This document shows, piece after piece, positions 52,122 through 60,765 of a stretch of DNA of 64,000 nucleotides (position 1 is its first letter; each line of letters opens with the position of its first letter). The notes under the pieces were generated by a model that did no database searches, was not told where the DNA came from, and saw only the letters and a program-made list of their open reading frames with translations. A program made the position numbers and the translations under genes. This DNA comes from an uncultured Chryseobacterium sp. (lineage in GTDB: Bacteria; Bacteroidota; Bacteroidia; Flavobacteriales; Weeksellaceae). Location of the stretch: contig CAJYWD010000047.1 in the NCBI GenBank assembly GCA_913778505.1, positions 1-64,000 of the forward strand, written 5' to 3'.

Positions 52122-52805
52122 ATGCTCGATTTCAAGCAAATTCTCTTAGGCTCAGAAGATTGGAGTTTCCTTTTGGAAACGGTTCTCAGGACGGCAATAA
52201 TGTTCTTCGTGATTATTTTCGGTCTTCGGATTTTGGGCAAGCGTGGCGTGAAGCAGCTTTCAGTATTTGAACTGGTTGTTATTATCGGACTTGGTTCAGC
52301 TGCCGGCGATCCGATGTTTTACAAAGATGTGGGAATCATTCCTGCAATGGTGGTTTTCACAATGATTATCAGCCTCTACTCCATTATCACTTATTTAATC
52401 GGAAAAAGCAAAAAATTTGAACAATTGGTAGAAGGCAAACCTATCTGCCTGATTGATAATGGCGTATTCTGCATTCAGGATTTAAAAAAGGAATCGCTTG
52501 GCGAGGATGAATTCTTTGCTGAATTGAGACTGAGAAATGTCTCCCAACTTGGTCAAATCGAAAAAGCGATTGAAGAAATCTCTGGTGAAATCAGTGTCTT
52601 TTACTTTGAAGATCATGATGTAAAATATGGTCTTCCCATAATGCCAGGCTCACTGGATAAAGCCTTAAAGTTTATTTCCCACAGAAAAAATTACTCCTGT
52701 ACATTTTGTGGTTATACGGAAGAATTGGAAAACGGTAAGCACAACTGTAAAGTCTGCGGGAAGGATGAATGGGTAGAATCATCCAACAAAAAGAGAATCT
52801 CCTAA
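52122..52805 (+). CDS. YetF/DUF421 membrane protein with C-terminal zinc ribbon
   Basis: 227 residues: three N-terminal helices (TAIMFFVIIFGLRILG, LGSAAGDPMF region, AMVVFTMIISLYSIITYLI), the DUF421 soluble domain (about 85-185), and an added four-cysteine ribbon CTFCGY...CKVCGKDEW (about 197-218). YetF proteins are linked to spore or envelope stress in Bacillus; function here is unknown. It overlaps the convergent HAD gene by 4 bp. Confidence 0.85.
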   Translation: MLDFKQILLGSEDWSFLLETVLRTAIMFFVIIFGLRILGKRGVKQLSVFELVVIIGLGSAAGDPMFYKDVGIIPAMVVFTMIISLYSIITYLIGKSKKFEQLVEGKPICLIDNGVFCIQDLKKESLGEDEFFAELRLRNVSQLGQIEKAIEEISGEISVFYFEDHDVKYGLPIMPGSLDKALKFISHRKNYSCTFCGYTEELENGKHNCKVCGKDEWVESSNKKRIS

Positions 52806-53455
52806 ATCATTTGTAATTCCTCAACTTTCAGTTCATCAAAATGATTGATAACCAAATCTGCAGTTTCATAACTCTGATTTTTGCTGTGCTCACTTTTGTA
52901 ACCTACGCAAAATATTCCTGCAGCGTTAGCTGCTTGTATTCCGTTGGTGCTGTCTTCTATGATGATGCAATTCGATTTTTCATTTCCTGAAAGTCTTTGC
53001 GCTTCGATAAAAATCGCCGGGTTTGGTTTGGATTCCGGGAAATCTTCTCCACTTACGAGATGTGAGAAATAGGGAAACAAATTAAACCGTTTGAAAACAC
53101 GATCGATGGTAGATTTGGCAGCAGAAGATGCTAAAATCAATTGAAAATTGGCAGAATGAAGTTCATGAATCAAAACCTGGACGCCGTCTAGTAATCTTAA
53201 AGCCGGGTCAGAATCGAATAAGCCGTAGAAAATGGTTCTTTTTCTTTGAATTAACTCTTCAACATTGGTCTCGATTCCAAAAATATCTTGTATCATTTGA
53301 TAGACATTTCGGGTAGATTTGCCTGTGAATTTTGAGAATAATTCTGCGTCAACTTCTATATTCAACTCATTAAAATGTTGATAGTAGGCCTTTTTATGAA
53401 GCGGTTCCGTATCTACAATCACGCCGTCCATATCAAAAATAACCGTATTCTTCAT
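52802..53455 (-). CDS. HAD-superfamily phosphatase, beta-phosphoglucomutase-like
   Basis: 217 residues from ATG 53455 (the track start at 53563 adds an unrelated leader). Motif I IFDMDGVIVDTEPLH, motif II ASSAAKST, motif III and IV SKPNPAIF and CIIIEDSTNGIQAA are complete, with a helical cap (about 15-80). Acts on a sugar phosphate or similar small substrate; a mutase role would require the extra residues not resolved here. Confidence 0.9.
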   Translation of the reverse strand: MKNTVIFDMDGVIVDTEPLHKKAYYQHFNELNIEVDAELFSKFTGKSTRNVYQMIQDIFGIETNVEELIQRKRTIFYGLFDSDPALRLLDGVQVLIHELHSANFQLILASSAAKSTIDRVFKRFNLFPYFSHLVSGEDFPESKPNPAIFIEAQRLSGNEKSNCIIIEDSTNGIQAANAAGIFCVGYKSEHSKNQSYETADLVINHFDELKVEELQMI

Positions 53456-53625
53456 CTGCAAATCTCTTTTTTCAGTTTCATTAATTCGGTGCAAAAATAG
53501 GGATAATGTCTGAGATGCAGAATTTGAACGCAAAAACGCAAAGGTTTGTGTTATTATTGACAATATTTAAGATTGCAAATACGCTTCGCCCATCAAAGAA
53601 ATACAAATCATTTAACCGGCAAATA

Positions 53626-54645
53626 CTATTCAAATCTTATTCTGACGATTTTATCTTTCCCAGCTAAAATCAAAGTATCGTGATTGAGCCATTCACAAGC
53701 GTATAGATTTTTTTCACCGGAGATTTTCGTCCAGGTCTTTCCATAATCTGATGAGAAGCTGATATGTTGGTCGCCAACCGCAACGATCTCTTTTCCTTTA
53801 GTTTCCGGACGGAATTTTACACAAGTCATATAACCTGCATTTTGTCCGCTGGCCTGGATTTGCCAGGTTTCTCCGCCGTCATTTGTTGTTGCGATATTAT
53901 TGACATTATCAGATTGCTTTGTGTAATCTCCGCCAACAGCAATTCCGAAATCTTTGTCGTAAAAATCAATGGAATAAATACCTTGCGATGATGTTCCTTG
54001 AATAAAAGGCGTTTCGAAAACCTGCCAGTTGCAATCCTTGTTTTTCATTCTGTAGATTCTGGATTTGGAACCGCCGGTCGCCATCCAGATATATTTTCCA
54101 GCACTTGCAATATTGGTATTGCTGGCAGCAAAAGCAGCCTCTCCTTTTTCTAAGTAGGGAAAATCTTTACAGTTTTTACAGTTAATCCAGTTAGTACCTC
54201 CATTTCGGGTTTGAGAAATGTTCAGTCTCTGATTCTCTGAAGGGTCACTGAAAGCAATACCGAAAGAATTGCTAGAAAACTTTAATGCATCGTAAAAAGC
54301 TGTAGCATCAGTATCCGTGAAAACGATTTTAGATTTTAAGTTCCTCTTATTGATTTGAAAAAAATAGGCTGGACTTTCAATGTTGATGGCGTAGAAGTTT
54401 TGTTTATTTTGAGCCAGTGTTCTGAATTGTAATTTCTTTTCTGAAAGTTTAAACTGCTTTTTATCTGATTTCTCTTTGAGATTGACATAACCGAATTTGG
54501 AATCCGTTCCCACATACCAGACTTTTCCGTACCCAACCTGAATGGCTCGAATGCTGATTTTATCCGTTAACAATGTGTCGATTTTGAATTTCTGAGAAAA
54601 TGAAAATGCCGAAATCAGCAGGAAAAGGAAGATTAGTTTTTTCAT
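53626..54645 (-). CDS. Secreted BNR/YCF48-like propeller protein
   Basis: 339 residues from ATG 54645. Signal peptide (MKKLIFLFLLISAFSFS), then repeated beta-propeller blades with the GxTW-type Asp-box words TRNGGTNWI, TNDGGETWQI and SSDYGKTWTKI. Such proteins are often labelled oxidoreductase or photosystem-assembly-like, but the fold says only a periplasmic or surface propeller. Function unknown. Confidence 0.8.
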   Translation of the reverse strand: MKKLIFLFLLISAFSFSQKFKIDTLLTDKISIRAIQVGYGKVWYVGTDSKFGYVNLKEKSDKKQFKLSEKKLQFRTLAQNKQNFYAINIESPAYFFQINKRNLKSKIVFTDTDATAFYDALKFSSNSFGIAFSDPSENQRLNISQTRNGGTNWINCKNCKDFPYLEKGEAAFAASNTNIASAGKYIWMATGGSKSRIYRMKNKDCNWQVFETPFIQGTSSQGIYSIDFYDKDFGIAVGGDYTKQSDNVNNIATTNDGGETWQIQASGQNAGYMTCVKFRPETKGKEIVAVGDQHISFSSDYGKTWTKISGEKNLYACEWLNHDTLILAGKDKIVRIRFE

Positions 54646-54716
54646 CTTATAAAAATAATGAAAGTTTGGTAATGTTAATGATTGTTGACAAACTTTGATT
54701 TGACAGACAAAACCCA

Positions 54717-54814
54717 TAGCCCCATAGAAGCTGCATCCTTTTTTGAGCGAGGCGGCGTAGTGCAGCGGAACCGACCGAGAGAAAAAAAGATACAGCGGAT
54801 TGCGGGAATTACTT
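54717..54814 (+). repeat. Dispersed hairpin element, copy E (divergent subtype)
   Basis: TAGCCCCATAGAAGCTGCATCCTTTTTT ... AAAAAAAGATACAGCGGATTGCGGGAATTA. It shares the ATCCTTTTT/AAAAAGAT core with the other copies but has TAGCCC arms. Confidence 0.7.
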
Positions 54815-54879
54815 CAAAGAATAATCGACACAGTCATAACAGCTCTTGACATTATTGTTCTACGAAGTCAATAAGCTCC

Positions 54880-54908
54880 AAAAAAAATTCCGCTCGGGAA
54901 AGCGGAAT
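54880..54908 (-). terminator. Terminator of the amino-acid permease
   Basis: On the minus strand ATTCCGCT-TTCCCG-AGCGGAAT followed by TTTTTTT. Confidence 0.85.
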
Positions 54909-54916
54909 CTATATCA

Positions 54917-56458
54917 CTAATGTTTGTTGTCGATGTCGATATTGACGTCTTCCAAAGGCTCTTGTTCCGCTTTGAAAGTTTCTCCAAATCCGCCGTTCTG
55001 CATCTTGGAATTTCGCTTACTGTAAAGGAAGTAAATCACAAATCCGATGGCCAGCCAGGATAAAGAATACATTTGAGCTTCTTTGCTCAGGTTGATTATC
55101 AGATAGATGTTGATCACGATTCCCAAAACAGCGATCACCGGAAGGGCAGGAACTTTAAAGTTTCTCTGGAGATTCGGTTCTTTCACTCTTAAAACCCAAA
55201 CTGCCACACACACCATTGTAAAGGCGAACAAGGTCCCAAAGCTGGTCATATGCGCCAAATCGTTAATTGGCGTGAATGATGCCACCACAGAGATCACACC
55301 ACCCAAAATTACCAGGTTTTTAGAAGGTACGCCTGTCAATGGATTAACTTTTGCGAAAGTACGAGGAATCAGACCGTCTTTTGACATCCCAAGGAAGATT
55401 CTGGATTGTCCCATAATCATTACCATTAGTACGGAAATCAAACCTACAGTCGCTGCAATCGTGATGATGTAGCCTGCCCAGGCTTGTCCTGCAATATCGA
55501 AGGCATAAGCTACCGGCGCTTTGATGGCGTCTGGATATTTTCCTAATGGGTTGAAGTCTGTATAATGCATCATCCCAGTTAGTACAAGTGAAACTAAGAT
55601 GTACAACAATGTACAGATAATTAATGAAGCAATAATAGCGAAAGGAACATCTTTCTTGGGATTTATCGCTTCACCTGCCTGTGTGGAAACGGCATCAAAT
55701 CCTACATAAGCAAAGAAAATCGCAGAGGCTCCGGCTACAATTCCGGCATAACCATAGGCAGGATGCGAAACGCCGTTTTCCGTAATTGTTGTAGGCTCAG
55801 GGATAAATGGTGTCCAATTTTCTGTGTTGATAAAGAAAACACCTGCAACGATGACAAAGATAATCGCCGAAACTTTTAACATAACGATTAAATTGTTGGC
55901 TTTGGCTGCGCCTTTAGTTCCTCTCAACAAAATCCCGATAACCAACCAGACTATTAGAAATGCCGGAAGATTCATCGAGAAACCACTATTTCCGGCGGCC
56001 ATATAGGTCTGTGGATCCGTGGTTAGAAAATCTGGCAGATGAATATGAAACATCTTCAACAGCTTGCCAAAATAACCGGACCAGGAAACGGCGACTGTCA
56101 TAGAACCCATTGCATACTCCAGAATCAACCCCCAACCGATAATCCAGGCGAAGATTTCTCCAACAGTTCCGTAAGCATAAGCGTAAGCAGAACCTTCTAC
56201 CGGAAGTATGGACGCAAATTCTGCATAGCAAAGTGCCGCAAAAACACACGCAATACCAGCAATAACGAAGGAGAGCGCCAGCGCAGGGCCCGCATTATAG
56301 TAAGCACCTGTACCTGTCAAAACAAAAATGCCACCTCCAATGATAGCACCAATTCCAATAGCCGTTAAACTCCATTTCCCCAATACACGCTTCAGCTGAC
56401 TCTTTTTGATATCTGCTTCGTACGCTTCCATTGGCTTCTTAATCCAAATATTTGCCAT
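54917..56458 (-). CDS. Amino-acid permease (APC superfamily)
   Basis: 513 residues with about twelve membrane helices. The APC start GKWSLTAIGIGAIIGGGIFVLTGT and FAYVGFDAVSTQAGEAINPKKDVP are clear, matching cationic-amino-acid-transporter-like bacterial members. Substrate not determinable. Single gene with its own terminator, divergent from pnuC. Confidence 0.92.
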   Translation of the reverse strand: MANIWIKKPMEAYEADIKKSQLKRVLGKWSLTAIGIGAIIGGGIFVLTGTGAYYNAGPALALSFVIAGIACVFAALCYAEFASILPVEGSAYAYAYGTVGEIFAWIIGWGLILEYAMGSMTVAVSWSGYFGKLLKMFHIHLPDFLTTDPQTYMAAGNSGFSMNLPAFLIVWLVIGILLRGTKGAAKANNLIVMLKVSAIIFVIVAGVFFINTENWTPFIPEPTTITENGVSHPAYGYAGIVAGASAIFFAYVGFDAVSTQAGEAINPKKDVPFAIIASLIICTLLYILVSLVLTGMMHYTDFNPLGKYPDAIKAPVAYAFDIAGQAWAGYIITIAATVGLISVLMVMIMGQSRIFLGMSKDGLIPRTFAKVNPLTGVPSKNLVILGGVISVVASFTPINDLAHMTSFGTLFAFTMVCVAVWVLRVKEPNLQRNFKVPALPVIAVLGIVINIYLIINLSKEAQMYSLSWLAIGFVIYFLYSKRNSKMQNGGFGETFKAEQEPLEDVNIDIDNKH

Positions 56459-56623
56459 AATCTAATTTTTTTTACCCCAAAAATTGAAGGGGACTTTTTC
56501 TTCTTTATTTATTTTGAATTACGAAAATATTAAAAAAATATTATCCTTAACATTTTTTAACTAATTAATTTTGATCGTTACTAAGAATTCAAAACATTGT
56601 GGAAAATTCTGAGTCTTAATAAT

Positions 56624-56631
56624 TACCTTTG
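56624..56631 (+). promoter_or_regulatory. -7 box (TACCTTTG) abutting the pnuC start
   Basis: TAnnTTTG match ending 3 bp before the ATG at 56635; a near-leaderless arrangement. No riboswitch is visible. Confidence 0.45.
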
Positions 56632-56634
56632 ACC

Positions 56635-57309
56635 ATGGATTTTTTACAAGAACTCACTGCCCAATATAACGCCTACGAAACCTATCTTATTTATTTAGAA
56701 ATAACAGCTGTTATCTTTGGATTATTAAGTGTTTACTGCTCCATCAAAAAAAACATCTGGGTTTATCCCACGGGAATTATCTCCACCGTTCTTTTCATCT
56801 ACATCATGTTTGTCTTCGGGCTTTTGGGCGATATGCTCATCAATGTTTACTACACAGTAATGAGCATTTACGGCTGGGTTCTCTGGTCAAAAAATTCGGA
56901 GGACAACATCCACGTGGATGTCAGGAAAGCCAGCTTGAAAGATTGGCAGGTAGGCAGTACTCTGTTTGTAGCCAGTTTATTATTTGTTGGTTTGATTTAT
57001 TACTACAAACCATTTATAGACAATGGATTTTCCATGTCTAAGGTCCAACTCGGACTTTACCATCTTGATTGGGCCAATTATACGGACATCGTGACCACTT
57101 CTCTGTTTCTTGTCGGGATGTACTTTATGGCCAAGCGAAATATCGAGAACTGGCTGTTCTGGATTGTGGCAGATATTATCTGCGTTCCGATGATGCAGTA
57201 CAAAGGACTTTCACTCACCGCGCTTCAATATCTCATTTTTACGGTAATGGCCGTAATAGGATATTGGGAATGGAAGAAAACTCTGAATTCTCCGCATTCC
57301 GTAAAGTGA
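56635..57309 (+). CDS. pnuC: Nicotinamide riboside transporter PnuC
   Basis: 224 residues with seven or so helices. Family words: VYPTGIISTVLFIYIMF, the WxxW-type YYTVMSIYGWVLW, and NWLFWIVADIICVPMMQYKG. It imports nicotinamide riboside (some Bacteroidetes paralogues take thiamine). ATG 56635 preferred over TTG 56629. Confidence 0.92.
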   Translation: MDFLQELTAQYNAYETYLIYLEITAVIFGLLSVYCSIKKNIWVYPTGIISTVLFIYIMFVFGLLGDMLINVYYTVMSIYGWVLWSKNSEDNIHVDVRKASLKDWQVGSTLFVASLLFVGLIYYYKPFIDNGFSMSKVQLGLYHLDWANYTDIVTTSLFLVGMYFMAKRNIENWLFWIVADIICVPMMQYKGLSLTALQYLIFTVMAVIGYWEWKKTLNSPHSVK

Positions 57310-57322
57310 CAGCTTCGCATTT

Positions 57323-57559
57323 TCAGTTAAGTCCCGATAGTTTCTCAGCATATTCCTTAGCAAAAAGTGATTTGTCCTCCTGCAATTTTTCCACCGTTGT
57401 TGGCAAAACATAGTGGAAAAGATACTGTTTCTCGTCATTCAGAAATACAATCTCTTTTTCCTCGCCATCTATCATTTGTGCAAAAATATCCCACATCGAT
57501 TGGTCTCTCAGTCTGAGCAATTCAAAAAAATCGGTGGCTTTAACAGTAATATTTTTCAT
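57323..57559 (-). CDS. Small hypothetical protein
   Basis: 78 residues from ATG 57559 (MKNITVKATDFFELL). The track's longer start (57601) comes from within repeat F. Acidic, no membrane helix; YLFHYVLPTTVEKLQEDK is its most distinctive part. Not recognised. Probably in one unit with the DUF4268 gene upstream. Confidence 0.6.
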   Translation of the reverse strand: MKNITVKATDFFELLRLRDQSMWDIFAQMIDGEEKEIVFLNDEKQYLFHYVLPTTVEKLQEDKSLFAKEYAEKLSGLN

Positions 57560-57571
57560 TTCTTCATTTTT

Positions 57572-57680
57572 TGGGTGTGTCCCTCGCAGCCGCTCTGCCA
57601 AGGCTCGGGTCGCTACGTCCGTTTCTATCTTCTTCTTTCTGCAAAAGAAAAAGGATATCCGCTTCCATCGCTCACACGGC
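57572..57680 (-). repeat. Dispersed hairpin element, copy F (divergent subtype)
   Basis: Minus strand: AGCCGTGTGAGCGATGGAAGCGGATATCCTTTTT ... GAAGATAGAAACGGACGTAGCGACCCGAG. It ends exactly at the stop codon region of the DUF4268 gene. Confidence 0.65.
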
Positions 57681-58108
57681 TATACATCCTTGATAAAATC
57701 TTCATATTCGTAATAAAAACGTTCGAAAGCATCCATTTTTTCCACAAAAAACTCGAAGATATCCGGCCACGTCTGCTTGTTGAAAATGCTGACGCCTGTT
57801 TTCTCCACCCAGATTCTGCTGATGACTTTTCCATTATCCAGAACATAAAATTCATCTTTAGTGAATGCGCCAATCTCATCTTCCAGAATGGATTCCAGAG
57901 ACCAGATTTTTTCATAATAAGCATTTCTGAAGAGTTCATCTTTCATTTCTATGTCTAATGAAACCTCAGCTTTTTTATTGTCTGCAAAGAACTTAAAAGA
58001 AAAATCCTTGATTTTGGTATCGTACAATAGCCATTTTCTCGGGAAAGCCTTACCGAAAGCTGTCCAGAATTCTTTTTTGAGTTGTTGCGCTTCTTGCTTA
58101 GAAAACAT
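57680..58108 (-). CDS. DUF4268 family protein
   Basis: 142 residues: starts FSKQEAQQLKKEFWTAFGKAF, with KWLLYDTKIKDFSFKFFADNKKAEVSLDIE typical of DUF4268, a family found alone or fused to restriction-type nucleases. No nuclease motif is visible here. Function unknown. Confidence 0.8.
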   Translation of the reverse strand: MFSKQEAQQLKKEFWTAFGKAFPRKWLLYDTKIKDFSFKFFADNKKAEVSLDIEMKDELFRNAYYEKIWSLESILEDEIGAFTKDEFYVLDNGKVISRIWVEKTGVSIFNKQTWPDIFEFFVEKMDAFERFYYEYEDFIKDV

Positions 58109-58114
58109 TTTGTT

Positions 58115-58168
58115 TGGTTGATGGTTGATGGTTGTTGGTTGATGGTTGATGGTTGATGGTTGATGGTC
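58115..58168. repeat. Heptanucleotide repeat (GGTTGAT)n
   Basis: About seven 7-bp units, one degenerate (GGTTGTT), directly upstream of the DUF4268 start. Confidence 0.92.
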
Positions 58169-58201
58169 AGGCCGGATGTTCCATGCCTATCAAACCTGAC
58201 G

Positions 58202-58238
58202 CTTCTTACTTCTTACTTCTTACTTCTTACTTCTAACA
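58202..58238. repeat. Heptanucleotide repeat (CTTACTT)n
   Basis: CTTCTTACTTCTTACTTCTTACTTCTTACTTCTAAC: five 7-bp units between two minus-strand genes. Closest match to the insertion in kdpB. Confidence 0.92.
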
Positions 58239-58251
58239 CTTATCTTGCTTA

Positions 58252-59187
58252 TTACAAACTCAAATCCACTTTTGCTTCGTTAAATTCTTTAATGAGATTT
58301 TCAAAAACCTCTTCGACTGGCAGAATTTTATCGATCAATGCAGAAACCTGTCCTATTTCCAGCTCTCCTTCCGCCAGATCGCCTTCGAACATTCCGCGTT
58401 TGGCCCGGGCTCTTCCAAGCGTTTCTTTCAGAGCTTCAACATTTCTTCCTGATTCATACAAAGCTTCCAGATCCTGGTAGAATTTGTTCTTAACCAAACG
58501 AACCGGCGCTAATTCCTTCAAAGTGAGCTGCGTATCGCCTTCTTTGAGTTCGACAATCTTATTTTTGAAATTATCGTGAGAACTGGCTTCTAAGGTTGCG
58601 GCAAAACGAGAACCGATCTGAACACCGTCTGCACCAAGAATCATCGCTGCTTTCATCTGACTTCCCAATCCGATGCCGCCCGCTGCAATCAAAGGAATAT
58701 CGATATGTCTGCGCACATTAGGGATGAGGCAAAGCGTCGTGGTTTCGTCTCGTCCGTTGTGTCCTCCTGCTTCAAAACCTTCTGCCACAACGGCATCCAC
58801 GCCTGCTTCCTGGCATTTTACTGCAAACTTTGCACTGGAAACCACGTGCGCCACTTGGATGCCTTCCTTTTTCAGCGTTTCTGTATAGATCTTCGGATTG
58901 CCAGCAGATGTGAAAACGATTTTTACGCCTTCATCCAAAATGATATTAATGATGTCTTCAAGATTTGGATAAAGCAAAGCTACATTGACACCGAAAGGTT
59001 TATCCGTTGCCGCTTTGCATTTTCTGATGTTTTCCCGCAATACATCCGGGTACATACTGGCAGAACCGATCAGTCCCAATCCTCCGTTATTCGAAACTGC
59101 AGAAGCCAATCTCCAGCCGGAATGCCAGATCATACCACCCTGAATGATTGGATATCTGATCCCGAAAAGTTGTGTGATTCGATTCAT
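58252..59187 (-). CDS. Nitronate monooxygenase-like flavin oxidoreductase
   Basis: 311 residues from ATG 59187 (MNRITQLFGIRYPIIQGGM), a TIM-barrel FMN enzyme. Motifs: GGLGLIGSASM, catalytic-region EGFEAGGHNGRDETTTL and IPLIAAGGIGLGSQMKAAMILGADGVQIGSRF (phosphate binding). Oxidises nitronates or acts as enoyl-ACP reductase-like (FabK group). The track start at 59235 is less likely. Confidence 0.87.
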   Translation of the reverse strand: MNRITQLFGIRYPIIQGGMIWHSGWRLASAVSNNGGLGLIGSASMYPDVLRENIRKCKAATDKPFGVNVALLYPNLEDIINIILDEGVKIVFTSAGNPKIYTETLKKEGIQVAHVVSSAKFAVKCQEAGVDAVVAEGFEAGGHNGRDETTTLCLIPNVRRHIDIPLIAAGGIGLGSQMKAAMILGADGVQIGSRFAATLEASSHDNFKNKIVELKEGDTQLTLKELAPVRLVKNKFYQDLEALYESGRNVEALKETLGRARAKRGMFEGDLAEGELEIGQVSALIDKILPVEEVFENLIKEFNEAKVDLSL

Positions 59188-59310
59188 TCTGTTGTATTGT
59201 TTTTGGGCAATTCCAAAATCTATAAAGCTGGACATTGATTATTTTTTTCAAAAATAACAAAACTTGAACGATGCTGAAAGTTTTCGGTGATGACAAATAT
59301 TTCTATGTTG

Positions 59311-59400
59311 CGAAGCGCGCCCCGACCTGAGCGGCTATCCTTTTTGCGAGAGGCTATGCCGAGCAAAAAGATAATAGCGGAGGGCGGATAAAGGCGCCCC
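59311..59400 (+). repeat. Dispersed hairpin element, copy G
   Basis: CGAAGCGCGCCCCGACCTGAGCGGCTATCCTTTTTG ... CAAAAAGATAATAGCGGAGGGCGGATAAAGGCGCCCC. Near twin of copy A in its outer arms; placed between divergent genes. Confidence 0.8.
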
Positions 59401-59439
59401 AATCGTTTTAATTCTTATTTTTACAAAAAAAATTACAGT

Positions 59440-60228
59440 TTGGACTTATCTCTTAGAACAGTTACGGTCACTAGATATATTCTTCCGCTGCGCGAGGGCG
59501 GTTCTTTGCCGGCATTGGCAGAGGCGGATGACGATTTTAAATACGTCCTGAAATTCCGCGGTGCCGGACACGGTGTGAAAGCTTTGATTTCCGAATTGAT
59601 AGGCGGAAAAATAGCACAGGTTCTGGGTTTCCGGATTCCGGAGCTCGTATTTGCCAACCTTTCCGAAGATTTTGGGCGGAGTGAGGCTGATGAGGAAATC
59701 CAGGATTTGCTAAAGAACAGTTGCGGGCTGAATCTCGCTTTGCATTATCTTTCCGGGGCAATGACGTACGATCCTGGCGCTGTGACAATAGGCACAACGT
59801 TATCCTCCGAAATTGTCTGGCTGGATGCCTTTCTTACCAATATCGACCGGACATTCCGCAATACCAATATGCTGATGTGGAACCAGGAGCTCTGGCTGAT
59901 AGACAATGGCGCTTCCCTCTACTTCCACCATAACTGGGACAATTGGGAGAAAAATGCAGTAAGTCCTTTTGTGATGATAAAAGACCACGTTTTGCTACCT
60001 CAGGCTTCTGAGCTGGATAATGTGGATGCACGATTCAAAGCATTATTGACAGACGGAGTTTTAAGGGAAATTGTAGAGCTGATTCCCGAAGAATGGCTCC
60101 ATTGGAGTGATACTGAGCTGGAGCCGGCAGAAATCCGGGATGTGTATTACCAATTCCTGATCCTGAGGCGTGACCATTCCCATAACTTTTTAAATGAAGC
60201 GAAAAATGCAAGAGCCAAAGTTATATGA
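59440..60228 (+). CDS. HipA-like kinase-fold protein
   Basis: 262 residues. A HipA-family core is visible: FKYVLKFRGAGHGVKALISELIGGKIAQVLGF (nucleotide lysine, then helix), LDAFLTNIDRTFRNTNMLMW (catalytic HxD-like position reads NID) and WLIDNGASLYFHH (metal-binding DNG). It is shorter than HipA toxins (about 440). Its stop region overlaps the DUF3037 gene, a fixed pairing. It may phosphorylate a protein or be a sensor; toxin action is not shown. Confidence 0.78.
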   Translation: MDLSLRTVTVTRYILPLREGGSLPALAEADDDFKYVLKFRGAGHGVKALISELIGGKIAQVLGFRIPELVFANLSEDFGRSEADEEIQDLLKNSCGLNLALHYLSGAMTYDPGAVTIGTTLSSEIVWLDAFLTNIDRTFRNTNMLMWNQELWLIDNGASLYFHHNWDNWEKNAVSPFVMIKDHVLLPQASELDNVDARFKALLTDGVLREIVELIPEEWLHWSDTELEPAEIRDVYYQFLILRRDHSHNFLNEAKNARAKVI

Positions 60229-60589
60229 ATACGCAGTAATTCGCCTGGTACCGAAGCCGGAGCGCGAGGAGTTTTTCAATGTCGGTCTCATCATGTTTTC
60301 CAAGCGTGAGAAATTCATACAGGTTAAGATCCATCTTTGTGAGGAGAAATTCCGGGTGATCCGTTCGAAAATTGATTATAATGATGTGATGCGGCATTTG
60401 GAATCCTTCGTCAGTATTGCCAAGGGCGATAAGTCAGCGGGTCCTATTGCTCAACTGGATATTCCGGAACGTTTCCGATGGCTGACTGCAGTGAAGAGTT
60501 CCATTATCCAGACTTCCAGGCCTCATCCGGGAGCCAGTATGAACCTGAATAGCACCTTTGACAGACTATTCCAGGAGTTGGTTTTGTGA
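60206..60589 (+). CDS. DUF3037 protein, partner of the HipA-like kinase
   Basis: 127 residues from ATG 60206 (MQEPKLYEYAVIRLVPKPE). Core words are REEFFNVGLIMFSKREKFIQVKI and PIAQLDIPERFRWLTAVKSSIIQTSRPH. It overlaps the kinase gene by 23 bp in another frame, so their translation is likely coupled. Function unknown. Confidence 0.85.
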   Translation: MQEPKLYEYAVIRLVPKPEREEFFNVGLIMFSKREKFIQVKIHLCEEKFRVIRSKIDYNDVMRHLESFVSIAKGDKSAGPIAQLDIPERFRWLTAVKSSIIQTSRPHPGASMNLNSTFDRLFQELVL

Positions 60590-60765
60590 AGTAGCCAAAA
60601 AATAATAAATCAGAAGGGAATATAAGTGCAGTTGTATTCTGCCAAAAAATGAATGCTCTTATCGATATGCATAGCATCCCAAAGCTATTCTGCTAAGTTA
60701 TAATCAATGAATAAGTGATTGGACATGGTGATTCTGAGTTGAGAGGCAATCATTAAAATTATTTT
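60590..60765. other. Intergenic DNA
   Basis: Nothing supportable except a short motif (TCAATGAATAAGTGATT) before the decayed repeat. Confidence 0.5.

Noticed and set aside
56459-56634. Riboswitch before pnuC
   Set aside because: The space up to the -7 box holds no recognisable TPP or NAD+ riboswitch motif, and the box abuts the ATG.
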